A DNA stretch of 64,000 bases, taken from the NCBI GenBank assembly GCA_938030705.1, contig CALHIR010000003.1:1-64000 (forward strand), given 5' to 3'. The notes beneath the pieces were generated by a model that saw only the letters and a program-made list of their open reading frames with translations, did not search any database and was not told the origin of the DNA. Positions 26,545 through 34,770 of the stretch are shown here, piece after piece. Made by a program: the position numbers and the translations under genes. Positions within the stretch are counted from its first letter, which is position 1, and every line of letters starts with the position of its first letter. This DNA comes from Candidatus Poseidoniaceae archaeon (lineage in GTDB: Archaea > Thermoplasmatota > Poseidoniia > Poseidoniales > Poseidoniaceae).

Positions 26545-26655
26545 TTATTGCCTTTTATCTTCACAGAAGCGCTCACTGAACGGACACATGTCCGCCGGCG
26601 CTTCCGCGGTTAGGCAATCCTATTCACTGCAGGTTGGTTGGGTATCAGGGGGCAT
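26545..26655 (-). other. Small Cys-rich ORF interrupted by one in-frame TAG
   Basis: Minus strand: GGAGG, eight bases, then ATG at 26655 reading MPPDTQPTCSE, TAG (26622-26620), then DCLTAEAPADMCPFSERFCE and TAA at 26545. The 36-codon frame has four Cys with a zinc-finger-like look split across the stop. TATA-like elements lie at 26674-26682 and 26692-26703. It ends 14 nt before the basic 136-aa gene. It could be a mutated microgene, a site of stop readthrough, or chance; the Cys pattern and SD are the only support. Confidence 0.3.
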
Positions 26656-26730
26656 CAGAGGTTCCTCCGGAAATTTATATCCGTGCCTAGGAGATATAAA
26701 GAGTGCGGCTAAAACCCCCAAAAAAGGGCT

Positions 26731-27663
26731 TCAATCGTTCATTTCTTCTCGAAGAGCATCGAGCGCACTGCTGGCTGCAGGAAGAGGTGGAAGGGCAAGG
26801 GGTGTACCATCGGGCCCCAAAAGTGGAGGGAGTTCTTTGCCGTCAGGACCGATGAGCACAGGAAGTTTTGGTTCATCTGCCTGGGTTGAACTCACGGATT
26901 CAAATCCAACGTCCAACGGAAGGCGCAGCTTCAGTATTCGGCCTTCATCGATGCGAACAAAGGTTGCGCCGTAAACATGGCCCGGTTCGGGGTGCTCAGG
27001 TTCGACCAACACTGTGTGACCGTGGCCGGGTGTCTGCAGGAGCGCTACGAGGTCTTCACCCGAAGCATGATCCTCCCACATGCGAGCGGTTGATGCACGA
27101 ATATCTGCCATCTGGCCCATACGTCGGCGCTTAATGCGCTCTCGAATGGCGTCGTGGCGTTCCCTTCGATCTCGAACCGTCAATTCAATATCGGCGTCTT
27201 CAACCGATTCTGGACTGACATCAACGACGTATTCATCGGCGACGTGAACATCTTCCAGTTCAACTTCAACCATAACTTCACCCTCGGTTCCATCTTCTTC
27301 CAACGCCTCAACTTTCGCTGCTTCAGCAGCGGCTTCGGCGGCAGCGATTTTCGCGAGTTTTCGTTCTCGCAGTGAAGCGCCGTCAAGCGATTCAACCTTG
27401 ACCGGTTCAGGAATATCGTCAACCTCTCCTTCCACCTCAGGCTCCTCAATTTCAACTTCAGTAGCCTGCGGTCGCTGCGCTCGTGGTCGGGCGTTGGGTG
27501 CGGGTTGAGCCTTGCCCCCGAGATTGATCCACAAGAAAGCCAGAACGCCCATAGCGCCTACGAAGCCCCACTTGGCCTCATCGGTAAGCTGTCCGACGGT
27601 GGCGAGATAGAACACCAAGACGGAAAGGAACAACACACCAACGGCGGTCCTTGCGAATCCCAT
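26731..27663 (-). CDS. Membrane-anchored acidic protein of unknown function (310 aa)
   Basis: Two N-terminal hydrophobic helices (AVGVLFLSVLVFYLATV and WGFVGAMGVLAFLWINLGG) anchor a cytoplasmic-looking region: an acidic, low-complexity stretch with EVEIEEPEVEGEVDD, a charged helical part (RERHDAIRERIKRRRMGQMA), and a C-terminal domain with repeated GPDGKELPPLLGPDGTPLAL. ATG at 27663 follows GAGGGA and is preferred over the TTG at 27681. Not a recognised family. The following gene in the same direction downstream is the basic protein after a 200-nt gap. Confidence 0.65.
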   Translation of the reverse strand: MGFARTAVGVLFLSVLVFYLATVGQLTDEAKWGFVGAMGVLAFLWINLGGKAQPAPNARPRAQRPQATEVEIEEPEVEGEVDDIPEPVKVESLDGASLRERKLAKIAAAEAAAEAAKVEALEEDGTEGEVMVEVELEDVHVADEYVVDVSPESVEDADIELTVRDRRERHDAIRERIKRRRMGQMADIRASTARMWEDHASGEDLVALLQTPGHGHTVLVEPEHPEPGHVYGATFVRIDEGRILKLRLPLDVGFESVSSTQADEPKLPVLIGPDGKELPPLLGPDGTPLALPPLPAASSALDALREEMND

Positions 27664-27716
27664 GTCCCTCGCCCGACCCAATCCTTGATTCTTTATGACG
27701 GTGATGGAGGTCTTGG

Positions 27717-28385
27717 TTATTCGCCCGGTTCGTAGAGGGGAAGTTGGCGCAACAACTCTTCCAGTGCGCGACGTCGGTGGCTAAATTGATGCTTGGTGTA
27801 AGGCCCCACTACGCCAAAGGTCTGACCGTGTGTGCTGATGGAACCCAAGGTTCCCGGGCTGAGAGGGGCGCCTGAATCGTCCAAATCTGCAGGGATGAAA
27901 ACAGGGTCGAAACCAAAACCAGCCTCACCCTGTACTTCCGTGGCGATGGCCCCCTTACAGCTTCCTTTTCCAATCAACACCTTCTCCCCGTCCCAAAGCG
28001 CTGCCACGGCTTCAAAGGAGGCGGAACGGAGGTTTTTGATGCGAACAGGGTCGTCATCAACGAGGTGGGAAAGCAAGCGGAGAAGACCGTGGTTGCCGAT
28101 GGTCGAAAAGGCGTGGGAAGAATAGACGCCCGGGAACCCATCCAAAGCGTCAACGAATAAACCGGCGTCTTCAACCATCACCATGGCCCCTTCAGACGGC
28201 AAATGATGCATCGCCTGAGCGATTTTGGACCGCGCCACGGTCTCCAAGTCCGTTGCTTGCGGTTCAACAATGGCGTTTTCTGGAAGGTCCAAGCCCTTCA
28301 CTTCCATGTTGAGTTGTTTGAAGTGATGCTGGGCTTCTTCCAACTTGCCGGCATTTGAGGTGAGAAACCAAACGGTCGTGCTCAT
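27717..28385 (-). CDS. XTP/dITP diphosphatase (Ham1/RdgB family)
   Basis: House-cleaning pyrophosphatase that hydrolyses ITP/XTP and their deoxy forms to monophosphates. Signature elements: FLTSNAGKLEEA at the N-terminus (phosphate loop SxxxGK), VEDAGLFVDALDGFPGVYS near residue 68 with metal-binding Asp, and FGFDPVFIP near residue 155. ATG at 28385 gives 222 aa, slightly longer than the usual 185-200. The C-terminus ends in SHRRRALEELL as is typical. Divergent from fluC. Confidence 0.93.
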   Translation of the reverse strand: MSTTVWFLTSNAGKLEEAQHHFKQLNMEVKGLDLPENAIVEPQATDLETVARSKIAQAMHHLPSEGAMVMVEDAGLFVDALDGFPGVYSSHAFSTIGNHGLLRLLSHLVDDDPVRIKNLRSASFEAVAALWDGEKVLIGKGSCKGAIATEVQGEAGFGFDPVFIPADLDDSGAPLSPGTLGSISTHGQTFGVVGPYTKHQFSHRRRALEELLRQLPLYEPGE

Positions 28386-28484
28386 GGATGTCCGTTCTAC
28401 CGGCAGCCTATGACCATGTTCATTGGACCGGGAAGAGGCCGAAGGCGAAGGAGATTCTTTAGTGCCCAACCGGCTGTGAAGGTC

Positions 28485-28856
28485 ATGTTCTCCCATTGGT
28501 TGTTGGTGGCATTGGGTGGCGCCATCGGCGCAGTTTTGCGATTCTACATCAGCGAAACCTTGCCTTCAGAGACCTTCCCATGGGCCACCCTTAGTGTGAA
28601 CCTGATCGGTTCGTTTTTGCTCGGCATTGTGATGGCCGCCACCCTGGTCAATGCCCTTGGTGAAACCGAGACCCTTCTGTTCGGTGTTGGCATCCTGGGC
28701 GCCTTCACCACCATGTCGACCTTTTCAGTTGAAACCATGTTGATGATGGAAGATGGACGTTGGCGAGTGGCAGGCATCTACGTGCTCTTGTCCGCTGTGA
28801 TGGGGCCAATGCTGGCCTGGTTCGGTTGGAAAGGCGGTCAAAACTGGTTCGCATGA
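28485..28856 (+). CDS. crcB: Fluoride ion channel FluC (CrcB)
   Basis: A 123-aa four-helix membrane protein. Family motifs GGAIGAVLRFYIS (residue 12), TLSVNLIGSFLLGIV (residue 36) and GILGAFTTMSTFSVE (residue 70) include the conserved Asn and the Thr/Ser/Phe fluoride-path residues. FluC dimers expel toxic fluoride. ATG at 28485 gives normal length; the upstream Arg-rich extension in the track is unlikely. The 99 nt upstream hold no fluoride-riboswitch consensus. The gene ends two bases from the convergent nadA stop. Confidence 0.93.
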   Translation: MFSHWLLVALGGAIGAVLRFYISETLPSETFPWATLSVNLIGSFLLGIVMAATLVNALGETETLLFGVGILGAFTTMSTFSVETMLMMEDGRWRVAGIYVLLSAVMGPMLAWFGWKGGQNWFA

Positions 28857-28857
28857 C

Positions 28858-29976
28858 TCACTTCAAGATGGCCAGCATGCGGTTCAACGCCAACAACGAG
28901 CCGGCTTGCACATCCATCGGCACCACGATTTGGTTGGGCACTTCACCATCGACCAAACGTTCCAAGACGTCCATCAAATAGGCTGGATGAATCATGTACA
29001 TCGTCGAGCAAGGACAAATCTCTTCGTCAAGGCATTCAATGTGTTTGTCCGGGTGTTCCGCTGCCAAACGAGCGACCATGTTGATCTCGGTCCCGATGGC
29101 AATGCTGGAGCCGGAGGGTTGGTCTTCAACAAAATTGCGAATGAATTGCGTTGACCCATAAGCATCAGCCAAGTCAACCGTTTCCCGTGGGCATTCGGGG
29201 TGAACCACCACGATACCGTCGGGGAATTCTCCTCTGAAATCATGAATTTGCTGAGGCGTAAACCGCTTGTGAACCGAACAAAAACCATGCCAAAGAACAA
29301 TGCGAGCACCTTTGAGCTCGCCCATGGCACCAATACCGGGCGTCCATGTGGGCATTCGGTCGGCTGATATGCCCATGGCCAGTCCAGTGTTTCGCCCGAG
29401 GTGTTGGTCGGGGAAAAAGAGCACAGCCCCCTTCGGACCTGCACGCTCAAACGCCCAATTCAGCACCCCTTGGGCATTGGAAGAGGTGCAGACAACACCG
29501 CCATGACGGCCAACAAAATCCTTCAAGTCGGCGCTTGAATTCATGTAGGTGACGGGGACGAGGTACGCCTCCTCTTCACCGACCGGTTGCTCAGGGTCCT
29601 TGCGGGTGATAGGGTCGCTCAGTCCGGAGGCTTTGAGTATCTCCTCCCAAGCAACCTCGACTTCGCTCAACGTCGCCATGTCGGCCATGGAACAGCCCGC
29701 CCGAAGATTGGGCAGAATGACGTTCTGGTCGTCAGAAGTCAGGATGTCCGCAGATTCAGCCATGAAATGAACGCCGCAGAAGACGATGTGCTTCGCCTTG
29801 GAGTCCGCTGCTTTTTGACTGAGCATGAACGAGTCCCCGAGGAAATCGGCGTGCATGACAATGCTGTCCCGTTGGTAATGGTGGCCAAGGATGAGTAAAT
29901 CCTCGCCCAGCTCCTCCTTCAGTTCCTGAATCCTGTCGGCAACGGCTTGTTCTTCGACAGACAACGTGGTGTCCAT
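28858..29976 (-). CDS. nadA: Quinolinate synthase NadA
   Basis: Condenses iminoaspartate with dihydroxyacetone phosphate to quinolinate in de novo NAD synthesis, using a 4Fe-4S cluster. The three ligand regions are visible: AGCSMADMAT, LWHGFCSVHKRF and EEICPCSTMYMIHP, plus LGHHYQRDSIV near the N-terminus and VTYMNSSADLK. MDTTLSVEEQ (29976, 372 aa) is the most plausible start; ATG at 30021 would add 15 residues. nadB and nadC are not in the window. Divergent from bud32. Confidence 0.94.
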   Translation of the reverse strand: MDTTLSVEEQAVADRIQELKEELGEDLLILGHHYQRDSIVMHADFLGDSFMLSQKAADSKAKHIVFCGVHFMAESADILTSDDQNVILPNLRAGCSMADMATLSEVEVAWEEILKASGLSDPITRKDPEQPVGEEEAYLVPVTYMNSSADLKDFVGRHGGVVCTSSNAQGVLNWAFERAGPKGAVLFFPDQHLGRNTGLAMGISADRMPTWTPGIGAMGELKGARIVLWHGFCSVHKRFTPQQIHDFRGEFPDGIVVVHPECPRETVDLADAYGSTQFIRNFVEDQPSGSSIAIGTEINMVARLAAEHPDKHIECLDEEICPCSTMYMIHPAYLMDVLERLVDGEVPNQIVVPMDVQAGSLLALNRMLAILK

Positions 29977-30055
29977 GAAGTTGACAGAACACATCGGGAG
30001 GGTGACGGTCATGGGGCTCATGTTACCCAAGCAGCGACCCTTTTTCAAGGAACGG

Positions 30056-30778
30056 ATGGGCATGAATGTTCAAAAAGAGGGCGTTGGTGAGCCAAGCATG
30101 GCCTTCACGCCAACGCAGCGTTTGCACCTGGGTGCAGAAGCCGAAGTGTGGAAGGGTGAGTGGTTTGGAAAACCCGCCGTTCGAAAGCAGCGACGGCCCC
30201 GTTCATGGCGCCATCCAAACCTTGACCACCGGCTCGGTGTTCGCCGAATGATCAGCGAAGCACGGCTGTTAATCCGCACCCGAAAGGCTGGTCTTTCGGT
30301 GCCCTCAGTTTGGGATTTGGACTACGAAGGTGGCCAACTTATCATCGAACACCTCCAAGGCCAACCGCTCATCGACCTCCTCAACGACGCATCAACCGCC
30401 CAGGAAGAGGCAAAAGCCACCCTTCATCGGGTCGGACATTCGGTTCGCCGACTCCACCGTGAGGCTACCACGCACGGAGATTTGTCCACCAACAATGTTC
30501 TCATCGACGGTGAACAGGTTCACCTCATCGATTTTGGCCTGGCTTCCATCGAATACGATGTGGAGCGGTTTGGCATTGATTTGCACGTGCTGGACGAAAT
30601 TCTTGGCGCTTCGCACCCCCAATGGGAAGGAGCCATTGATTGGGTCCTCGAGGGCTACCTTGCCGCCGAGGACGAACTCGGACCTGCCCCCACATTACAG
30701 GGCGGAAGCGTGCCTTCAGCCAAAGAAGTCCACACTCGCCTTGAAGAGATTCGCACTCGCGTGCGCTATCACGGTTGA
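30056..30778 (+). CDS. bud32: KEOPS-complex kinase Bud32 (stand-alone)
   Basis: Atypical small protein kinase/ATPase of the KEOPS complex, which helps Kae1 make the t6A tRNA modification. Marks: glycine-lacking lobe LGAEAEVWKGEWFGKPAVRK, regulatory MISEARLLIRTRKAGLSVP, catalytic THGDLSTNNVLI and metal-binding HLIDFGLAS. In many euryarchaea Bud32 is fused to Kae1; here it is separate and kae1 is not nearby. Starts at 30056, 30062 or 30098 are all possible; AAGGA before 30056 supports the first. Its end overlaps the convergent PAP2 gene by 10 nt. Confidence 0.9.
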   Translation: MGMNVQKEGVGEPSMAFTPTQRLHLGAEAEVWKGEWFGKPAVRKQRRPRSWRHPNLDHRLGVRRMISEARLLIRTRKAGLSVPSVWDLDYEGGQLIIEHLQGQPLIDLLNDASTAQEEAKATLHRVGHSVRRLHREATTHGDLSTNNVLIDGEQVHLIDFGLASIEYDVERFGIDLHVLDEILGASHPQWEGAIDWVLEGYLAAEDELGPAPTLQGGSVPSAKEVHTRLEEIRTRVRYHG

Positions 30779-32832
30779 TGCTGTTGACGGCGTTCGCTTT
30801 GCCGCTGCCACATGTTCCATGCGACCACAACAAAGGCTGCGAGCACGCCGGCTTGGAGGACGATGCTGGAATACAGCCTCAGTTCTGGCTCCCAAGAGTG
30901 AATCTCCACGGAAACAACCTCATCGTCCATCTCAAAATACACCAGGTGTTGTTCCAAGACCTGCGGGCCCCACTGGTCCTTGCTGTCCGAGGTCAACACG
31001 TGGGAGGTGTTGGTGTCCAACTCGGTGAAGTAAATCTCCCGGTCGAGGTACTTCTCTAGCGGGGTGATCGGATTGTAGTGGTCTCGAACCGACCATGCAA
31101 GAATACCGTAGTCCATTGACAAATCTGAGACATGGTATTTTGGATTGCTCGCCAACCATTGCTCAGCCGTTGTTCGGTTGTAAAGCACCAGCCGGTCGGT
31201 AGCGGAGACGTTCACGGTAACGGCAAGGTATTCACGGTCAAACGCAATGTTCTGAATGCTGGCGTTTTCCATGTCCACCGGAATGCCCCAAGAAGCGAGA
31301 AGGTCGTCCTCTTCCAGGGGTGCTGTGGCGTTGATGATGTAACCCACCTGGCCCCGAACGCCCAATTGAATGATGTTGACTTCCATCGGTTTATCCTCCG
31401 CAACATAAGCGATTTCGGAGCCTGTGCACACCATGCTCCGGATGTTATTGGGGCGCTGGTCGTCCAGTAAATTCTGCCCTTCAAAGTCCATCACATGAAG
31501 CACACCGTCCACGGTGTAAGCAATGACGGGTGAGCCAGTTTGTTGGCATAACAGCAGGTGTTCGTGCTCGCCGAAAGCGATGCTTGAAAACGGCGTCTCG
31601 GGTTGAAGAACGTCAAAGACGAGCAGTGAGGTTGCGTTGGTCGCAACCAAACGGTCCCCTTGAAGGGCGTAAGTTGAGTTCAGCGTGAGCCCGGGGACGT
31701 CAACCACCATCGGTTCAAAGGACGCCGATGAAAGGTCGTGGAGCAGCAGGGAGGCACCGTCGGTTTGGTTGTCAAGGGTTACCAGCCATCCATCAGCCGC
31801 CGCCGCCGCTTCAGGGGCTTCTACACCACCAGCAGGAAGCGAGCGGTTGGTTAAGTCCCAGGTGATGACGGCCGCAACAAGCACCAAAATGACCACGGCG
31901 ATGTGGCCCGTTTCACGACTGCTCGGGGATTTGTATTGCTGATAGAGGCGACTTCCTCGAGAACGGAGCCACGACCACGCCTGGCCCGGACGGGTCAGGA
32001 CGGTGACAATACGAGCATTCATCGTCCGCTCGTCAAAGAATTTCCACCAGGTGTTGGAGGTTCGGTCAGCCATCGACACGGCGGCTCCAGCGATGAGCAT
32101 CCCGCCGATGATGTCAACGAACCAGTGGATGCCGAGGTAGATGATGGTGAACGCAGTGAGGACCGTGTAGGCAAAGACCGTTGACCGATACCGGTTCCAG
32201 CGGCGGTCGTCATCGAATCGAGTCAGGCAAAGCCAAACAGCGAATGGAATACCGATGTGCAACGAAGGCATGCCGTTGGTAAACGGGTCAATGCGGCGAA
32301 ACCAGTCGGCAATTTCTGGTGTTAGGGAGTAGGCAAGTGTTTCCATTTCCGGAATGGTATCGCCGGTCACTCTTACGTTGAAGAAGAGGTAAAACGGTAC
32401 GGCGAGAATGTACACCCAAGCGATGGAGAGAGTGACTCGGTCGGCCAACCAGCGGTCATCAAAATAGGCGAAATAAAACACAGAAACATAGCAAATGAAC
32501 ATGAAACCAGCGACATAGAAATGGGTCAGGGCCGTGGTCAACCAAGCCGCTTCGAAGGTTTGCTGGACCCAAAGCACCAAATTCCCCTCAATGGCCCAAA
32601 TATAGGGCGTCATGTCAAGACCGGTGCTGGCCATCAAGAGACGGTCGATTTGGTCAAGACTATCCTTGGCGTTGTAGATGGCAAAAACGATGAGAATGTG
32701 CACCCAATACCTTCGAAAGAAGTCCACAAAAGGCGGAAGCGACAACTTCGCCCACGGTGGCTTGAACACCGGAAGCAGAATGACGCCAAGCGCCAAGGCG
32801 CTGATCATCCAAGTCAGATAGATGCTCTGCAA
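30769..32832 (-). CDS. PAP2-family membrane phosphatase/transferase fused to beta-propeller-like domain
   Basis: A 687-aa protein. Residues 1-290 hold about six helices and the PAP2 motifs NGMPSLHIGIPFAVW and YLGIHWFVDIIGGML, as in lipid phosphatases and inositol-phosphoceramide-synthase-like transferases. A helix near residue 320 (HIAVVILVLVAAVITWDL) leads to roughly 300 extracytoplasmic residues of repeated beta strands (WLVTLDNQTDGASLLLHDL, DRLVATNATSLLVFDV, HLLLCQQTGSPVIAYTVDG), probably a beta-propeller, then a final helix. The start is TTG 32832, after GGAG, or ATG 32808. The PAP2-propeller fusion is unusual and suggests an envelope lipid or glycan step with a binding module. Confidence 0.8.
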   Translation of the reverse strand: MQSIYLTWMISALALGVILLPVFKPPWAKLSLPPFVDFFRRYWVHILIVFAIYNAKDSLDQIDRLLMASTGLDMTPYIWAIEGNLVLWVQQTFEAAWLTTALTHFYVAGFMFICYVSVFYFAYFDDRWLADRVTLSIAWVYILAVPFYLFFNVRVTGDTIPEMETLAYSLTPEIADWFRRIDPFTNGMPSLHIGIPFAVWLCLTRFDDDRRWNRYRSTVFAYTVLTAFTIIYLGIHWFVDIIGGMLIAGAAVSMADRTSNTWWKFFDERTMNARIVTVLTRPGQAWSWLRSRGSRLYQQYKSPSSRETGHIAVVILVLVAAVITWDLTNRSLPAGGVEAPEAAAAADGWLVTLDNQTDGASLLLHDLSSASFEPMVVDVPGLTLNSTYALQGDRLVATNATSLLVFDVLQPETPFSSIAFGEHEHLLLCQQTGSPVIAYTVDGVLHVMDFEGQNLLDDQRPNNIRSMVCTGSEIAYVAEDKPMEVNIIQLGVRGQVGYIINATAPLEEDDLLASWGIPVDMENASIQNIAFDREYLAVTVNVSATDRLVLYNRTTAEQWLASNPKYHVSDLSMDYGILAWSVRDHYNPITPLEKYLDREIYFTELDTNTSHVLTSDSKDQWGPQVLEQHLVYFEMDDEVVSVEIHSWEPELRLYSSIVLQAGVLAAFVVVAWNMWQRQSERRQQHQP

Positions 32833-32908
32833 GGGGGCTCACTCCAAGTCGTGGTCATGGCGTCCCTTCATGAAAGCGTCGTCAACGAGCATCCCGGTCC
32901 GGCCGATT

Positions 32909-33262
32909 CTACCATGCACCGTGAACGTAAGGCTTCCCGCGGTCAGGGTCCCGCCGGTTTGCAAGGTCATAGATGCGCTCGAACCGGTAAATGCCACTCG
33001 AGCATCCTTGCTGCCAGTCAAAAGAGAGCGCATATTTGCCAACCGTCCGCACCGACGGTTTTTCGGCCGGTAGCGCCTCAATTTGGCGGCGAAGGGTTCG
33101 GCTCGTTTCGTCGTCGTTGCGCATCGGCGAGCACTTGGCGCAGGGGCAAGCATGGCGCAGATCATCGTAGGAGACGGTGAATTCCGAATCGTCATCGTAG
33201 GTGAGCACCATGTCTTGAGGGCGTCGTTCCAGTCGCTTGAGGTTCGGTAGACGTTCGCTCAT
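32909..33262 (-). CDS. DUF971 protein (Fe-S-carrier partner), Cys-rich
   Basis: A 117-aa DUF971 (GBBH-like N-terminal) domain: DMVLTYDDDSEFTVSYDDLR, then HACPCAKCSP, a CxCxxC cluster, and VGKYALSFDWQQGCSSGIYRFE. It follows the Mrp gene by nine bases. In plant HCF101 a Mrp ATPase and a DUF971 domain are fused, so this pair is the split version of a known Fe-S assembly protein. Because this Mrp has no cysteine, the CxCxxC here is a candidate metal or cluster site, which is inference. Confidence 0.88.
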   Translation of the reverse strand: MSERLPNLKRLERRPQDMVLTYDDDSEFTVSYDDLRHACPCAKCSPMRNDDETSRTLRRQIEALPAEKPSVRTVGKYALSFDWQQGCSSGIYRFERIYDLANRRDPDRGKPYVHGAW

Positions 33263-33271
33263 TACGCCACC

Positions 33272-34282
33272 TCAAATGATTTCAAGACCGCCATCAGCGC
33301 CATCCGAGAGTTGGTCTTGGATAGCGGCGACCACCTTCGCAAAAGCGAGAGCTGAGGGGCCCTCCGGCTCAGAAACAATCCGGTGGACACCGTCATCGCC
33401 GCCACGAACAAAGCCCGGATCGAAGGGGAGTGCGCCGAGGAAAGGCACGCCGAATTCCTCAGCCGTATCTTTGCCCCCGCCTTCTTTGAAAATATCGAGC
33501 GTCACGGAAAACTTTCCATCATCATCCGCCGTTGCGGCCAGCGTTTTGCCGCCAGGTGCAGCGATGGAGACTTCGGTTCCCGGAGAGGTCGTCCCGTTGA
33601 CGGTGAAACCACTCATGTTCTCAACAATGCCAAGAACAGGCACCTTCAGGGATTCAGAGAAGGTGATGGACTTCCGGCTATCGAGCAGCGCAACCTGTTG
33701 CGGCGTGGTGACGATGACCATGCCGTCAATATCGGGGAGGGATTGAGCCACGGTCAGCGGTTCATCCGAGGTGCCCGGCGGGAAGTCGATGACGAGGTAG
33801 TCCAATTCACCCCATTCCACGTCACCAATGAACTGCTGAATGGCCCCGAGTTTGATGGGACCTCGCCAGACGACCGGAGTATCCTCGTCTTCCAAGAGGA
33901 AGGCCATGCTGATGACCTTGACACCCAAGTGGCCTTGTGCTGGGTGAATGCGCTTGTTTTCGACATGGAGGCGGCGTCCGTCCAGCCCCATCATTTTGGG
34001 AACGTTGGGTCCGGTGATGTCAATGTCAAGAATGCCCACGGTGTAGCCTTGTTGGGCCAGGGAGAGGGCAAGACCGGTTGAGACGGTGGATTTCCCTACG
34101 CCGCCCTTTCCGGAAAGGACCATGATCTTGTGCTTGATTTTGCGGCCGATCTCTTCCATGGCCATCTTCCGCTTCATTTGGGCGTAGGCCTGTTCCATTT
34201 GCTTCTGCTCTTGAGGGGACGGACCAGCAGGTGCTTCGTTTGAGGCTCCGGGCGTGTTGATGGAAACTGGAGAATCCGCCAT
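33272..34282 (-). CDS. Mrp/ApbC-type P-loop ATPase without cysteines
   Basis: MinD/ParA-like ATPase of the Mrp/NBP35 family, usually an Fe-S cluster carrier. Deviant Walker A SGKGGVGKSTVSTGLAL (residue 57), GILDIDITGPNVPKMMG, YLVIDFPPGTSDEPL and VPFLGALPFDP are all intact, so ATPase function is likely. After ENMSGF (residue 225), where the family has the cluster-binding CxxC, about 36 residues resembling an Ig-like repeat (GTTSPGTEVSIAAPGGKTLA, DDDGKFSVTL) are inserted, and no Cys occurs in the 336 aa. ATG at 34282. Operon with the DUF971 gene. Confidence 0.9.
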   Translation of the reverse strand: MADSPVSINTPGASNEAPAGPSPQEQKQMEQAYAQMKRKMAMEEIGRKIKHKIMVLSGKGGVGKSTVSTGLALSLAQQGYTVGILDIDITGPNVPKMMGLDGRRLHVENKRIHPAQGHLGVKVISMAFLLEDEDTPVVWRGPIKLGAIQQFIGDVEWGELDYLVIDFPPGTSDEPLTVAQSLPDIDGMVIVTTPQQVALLDSRKSITFSESLKVPVLGIVENMSGFTVNGTTSPGTEVSIAAPGGKTLAATADDDGKFSVTLDIFKEGGGKDTAEEFGVPFLGALPFDPGFVRGGDDGVHRIVSEPEGPSALAFAKVVAAIQDQLSDGADGGLEII

Positions 34283-34338
34283 GTTTAGACCACCGTACTG
34301 GCCTACTTCAACCCACCCACGCAAGCCCGTGCCCGAAT

Positions 34339-34686
34339 TCATCTTCGGGCCGACAATCGCCGTTCAAGGGTCCCGTGGAGAACAAGGGTGGCGCCCACGA
34401 TAACGGCGACCGCAGGCAACGACCAAGCCATGCCACCGTAGGCCCACGCCAAGCCGAAGGAGAGCGGCATAGCGACCAGAAAACTCAGCCGATTGGTTCG
34501 TCGGCGCTGGCTTCGAACGGGAGCCCCTTCAAGCACGACCGTGAGAGGGCCAAACAAAATGACTTGGAGGCTGATGAAGAGCGCCACAATGGAAAAAGCA
34601 ACATCCCAGTTCCAGGAAGCGAAGATGATGTGGAAGACAAAGAGAAGGCCGAAGGCTGCGAGGTTCACTCCCAAAGCACGCCTCAT
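34339..34686 (-). CDS. Small four-helix membrane protein of unknown function
   Basis: A 115-aa protein with four hydrophobic helices in two pairs (AAFGLLFVFHIIFASW, AFSIVALFISLQVILFG, FLVAMPLSFGLAWAYGG, VAVIVGATLVLHGTL) joined by a basic cytoplasmic loop RSQRRRTNR. No motif reveals a function. ATG at 34686 is preferred over GTG at 34704. It lies 56 nt upstream of mrp in the same direction, so could be co-transcribed with it. Confidence 0.65.
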   Translation of the reverse strand: MRRALGVNLAAFGLLFVFHIIFASWNWDVAFSIVALFISLQVILFGPLTVVLEGAPVRSQRRRTNRLSFLVAMPLSFGLAWAYGGMAWSLPAVAVIVGATLVLHGTLERRLSARR

Positions 34687-34770
34687 GATGCCCCCATGTC
34701 GCACCCCTATGTGAAGCCATCAACCGTCTATGAAGAGAGACTTGAAAAGAGGTGAAGGGGTGGAGAGAGC

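Noticed and set aside
26531-26730. tRNA or structured RNA in the 200-nt gap
   Set aside because: No T-loop GGTTCGA-type motif or acceptor pairing could be found.
28386-28484. Possible fluoride riboswitch before crcB
   Set aside because: The conserved riboswitch blocks cannot be found in the 99-nt gap, which also serves the divergent ITPase gene.
32839-33195. 118-aa frame overlapping the DUF971 gene
   Set aside because: Other frame on the same strand; the DUF971 frame has the family motifs and this one has none.
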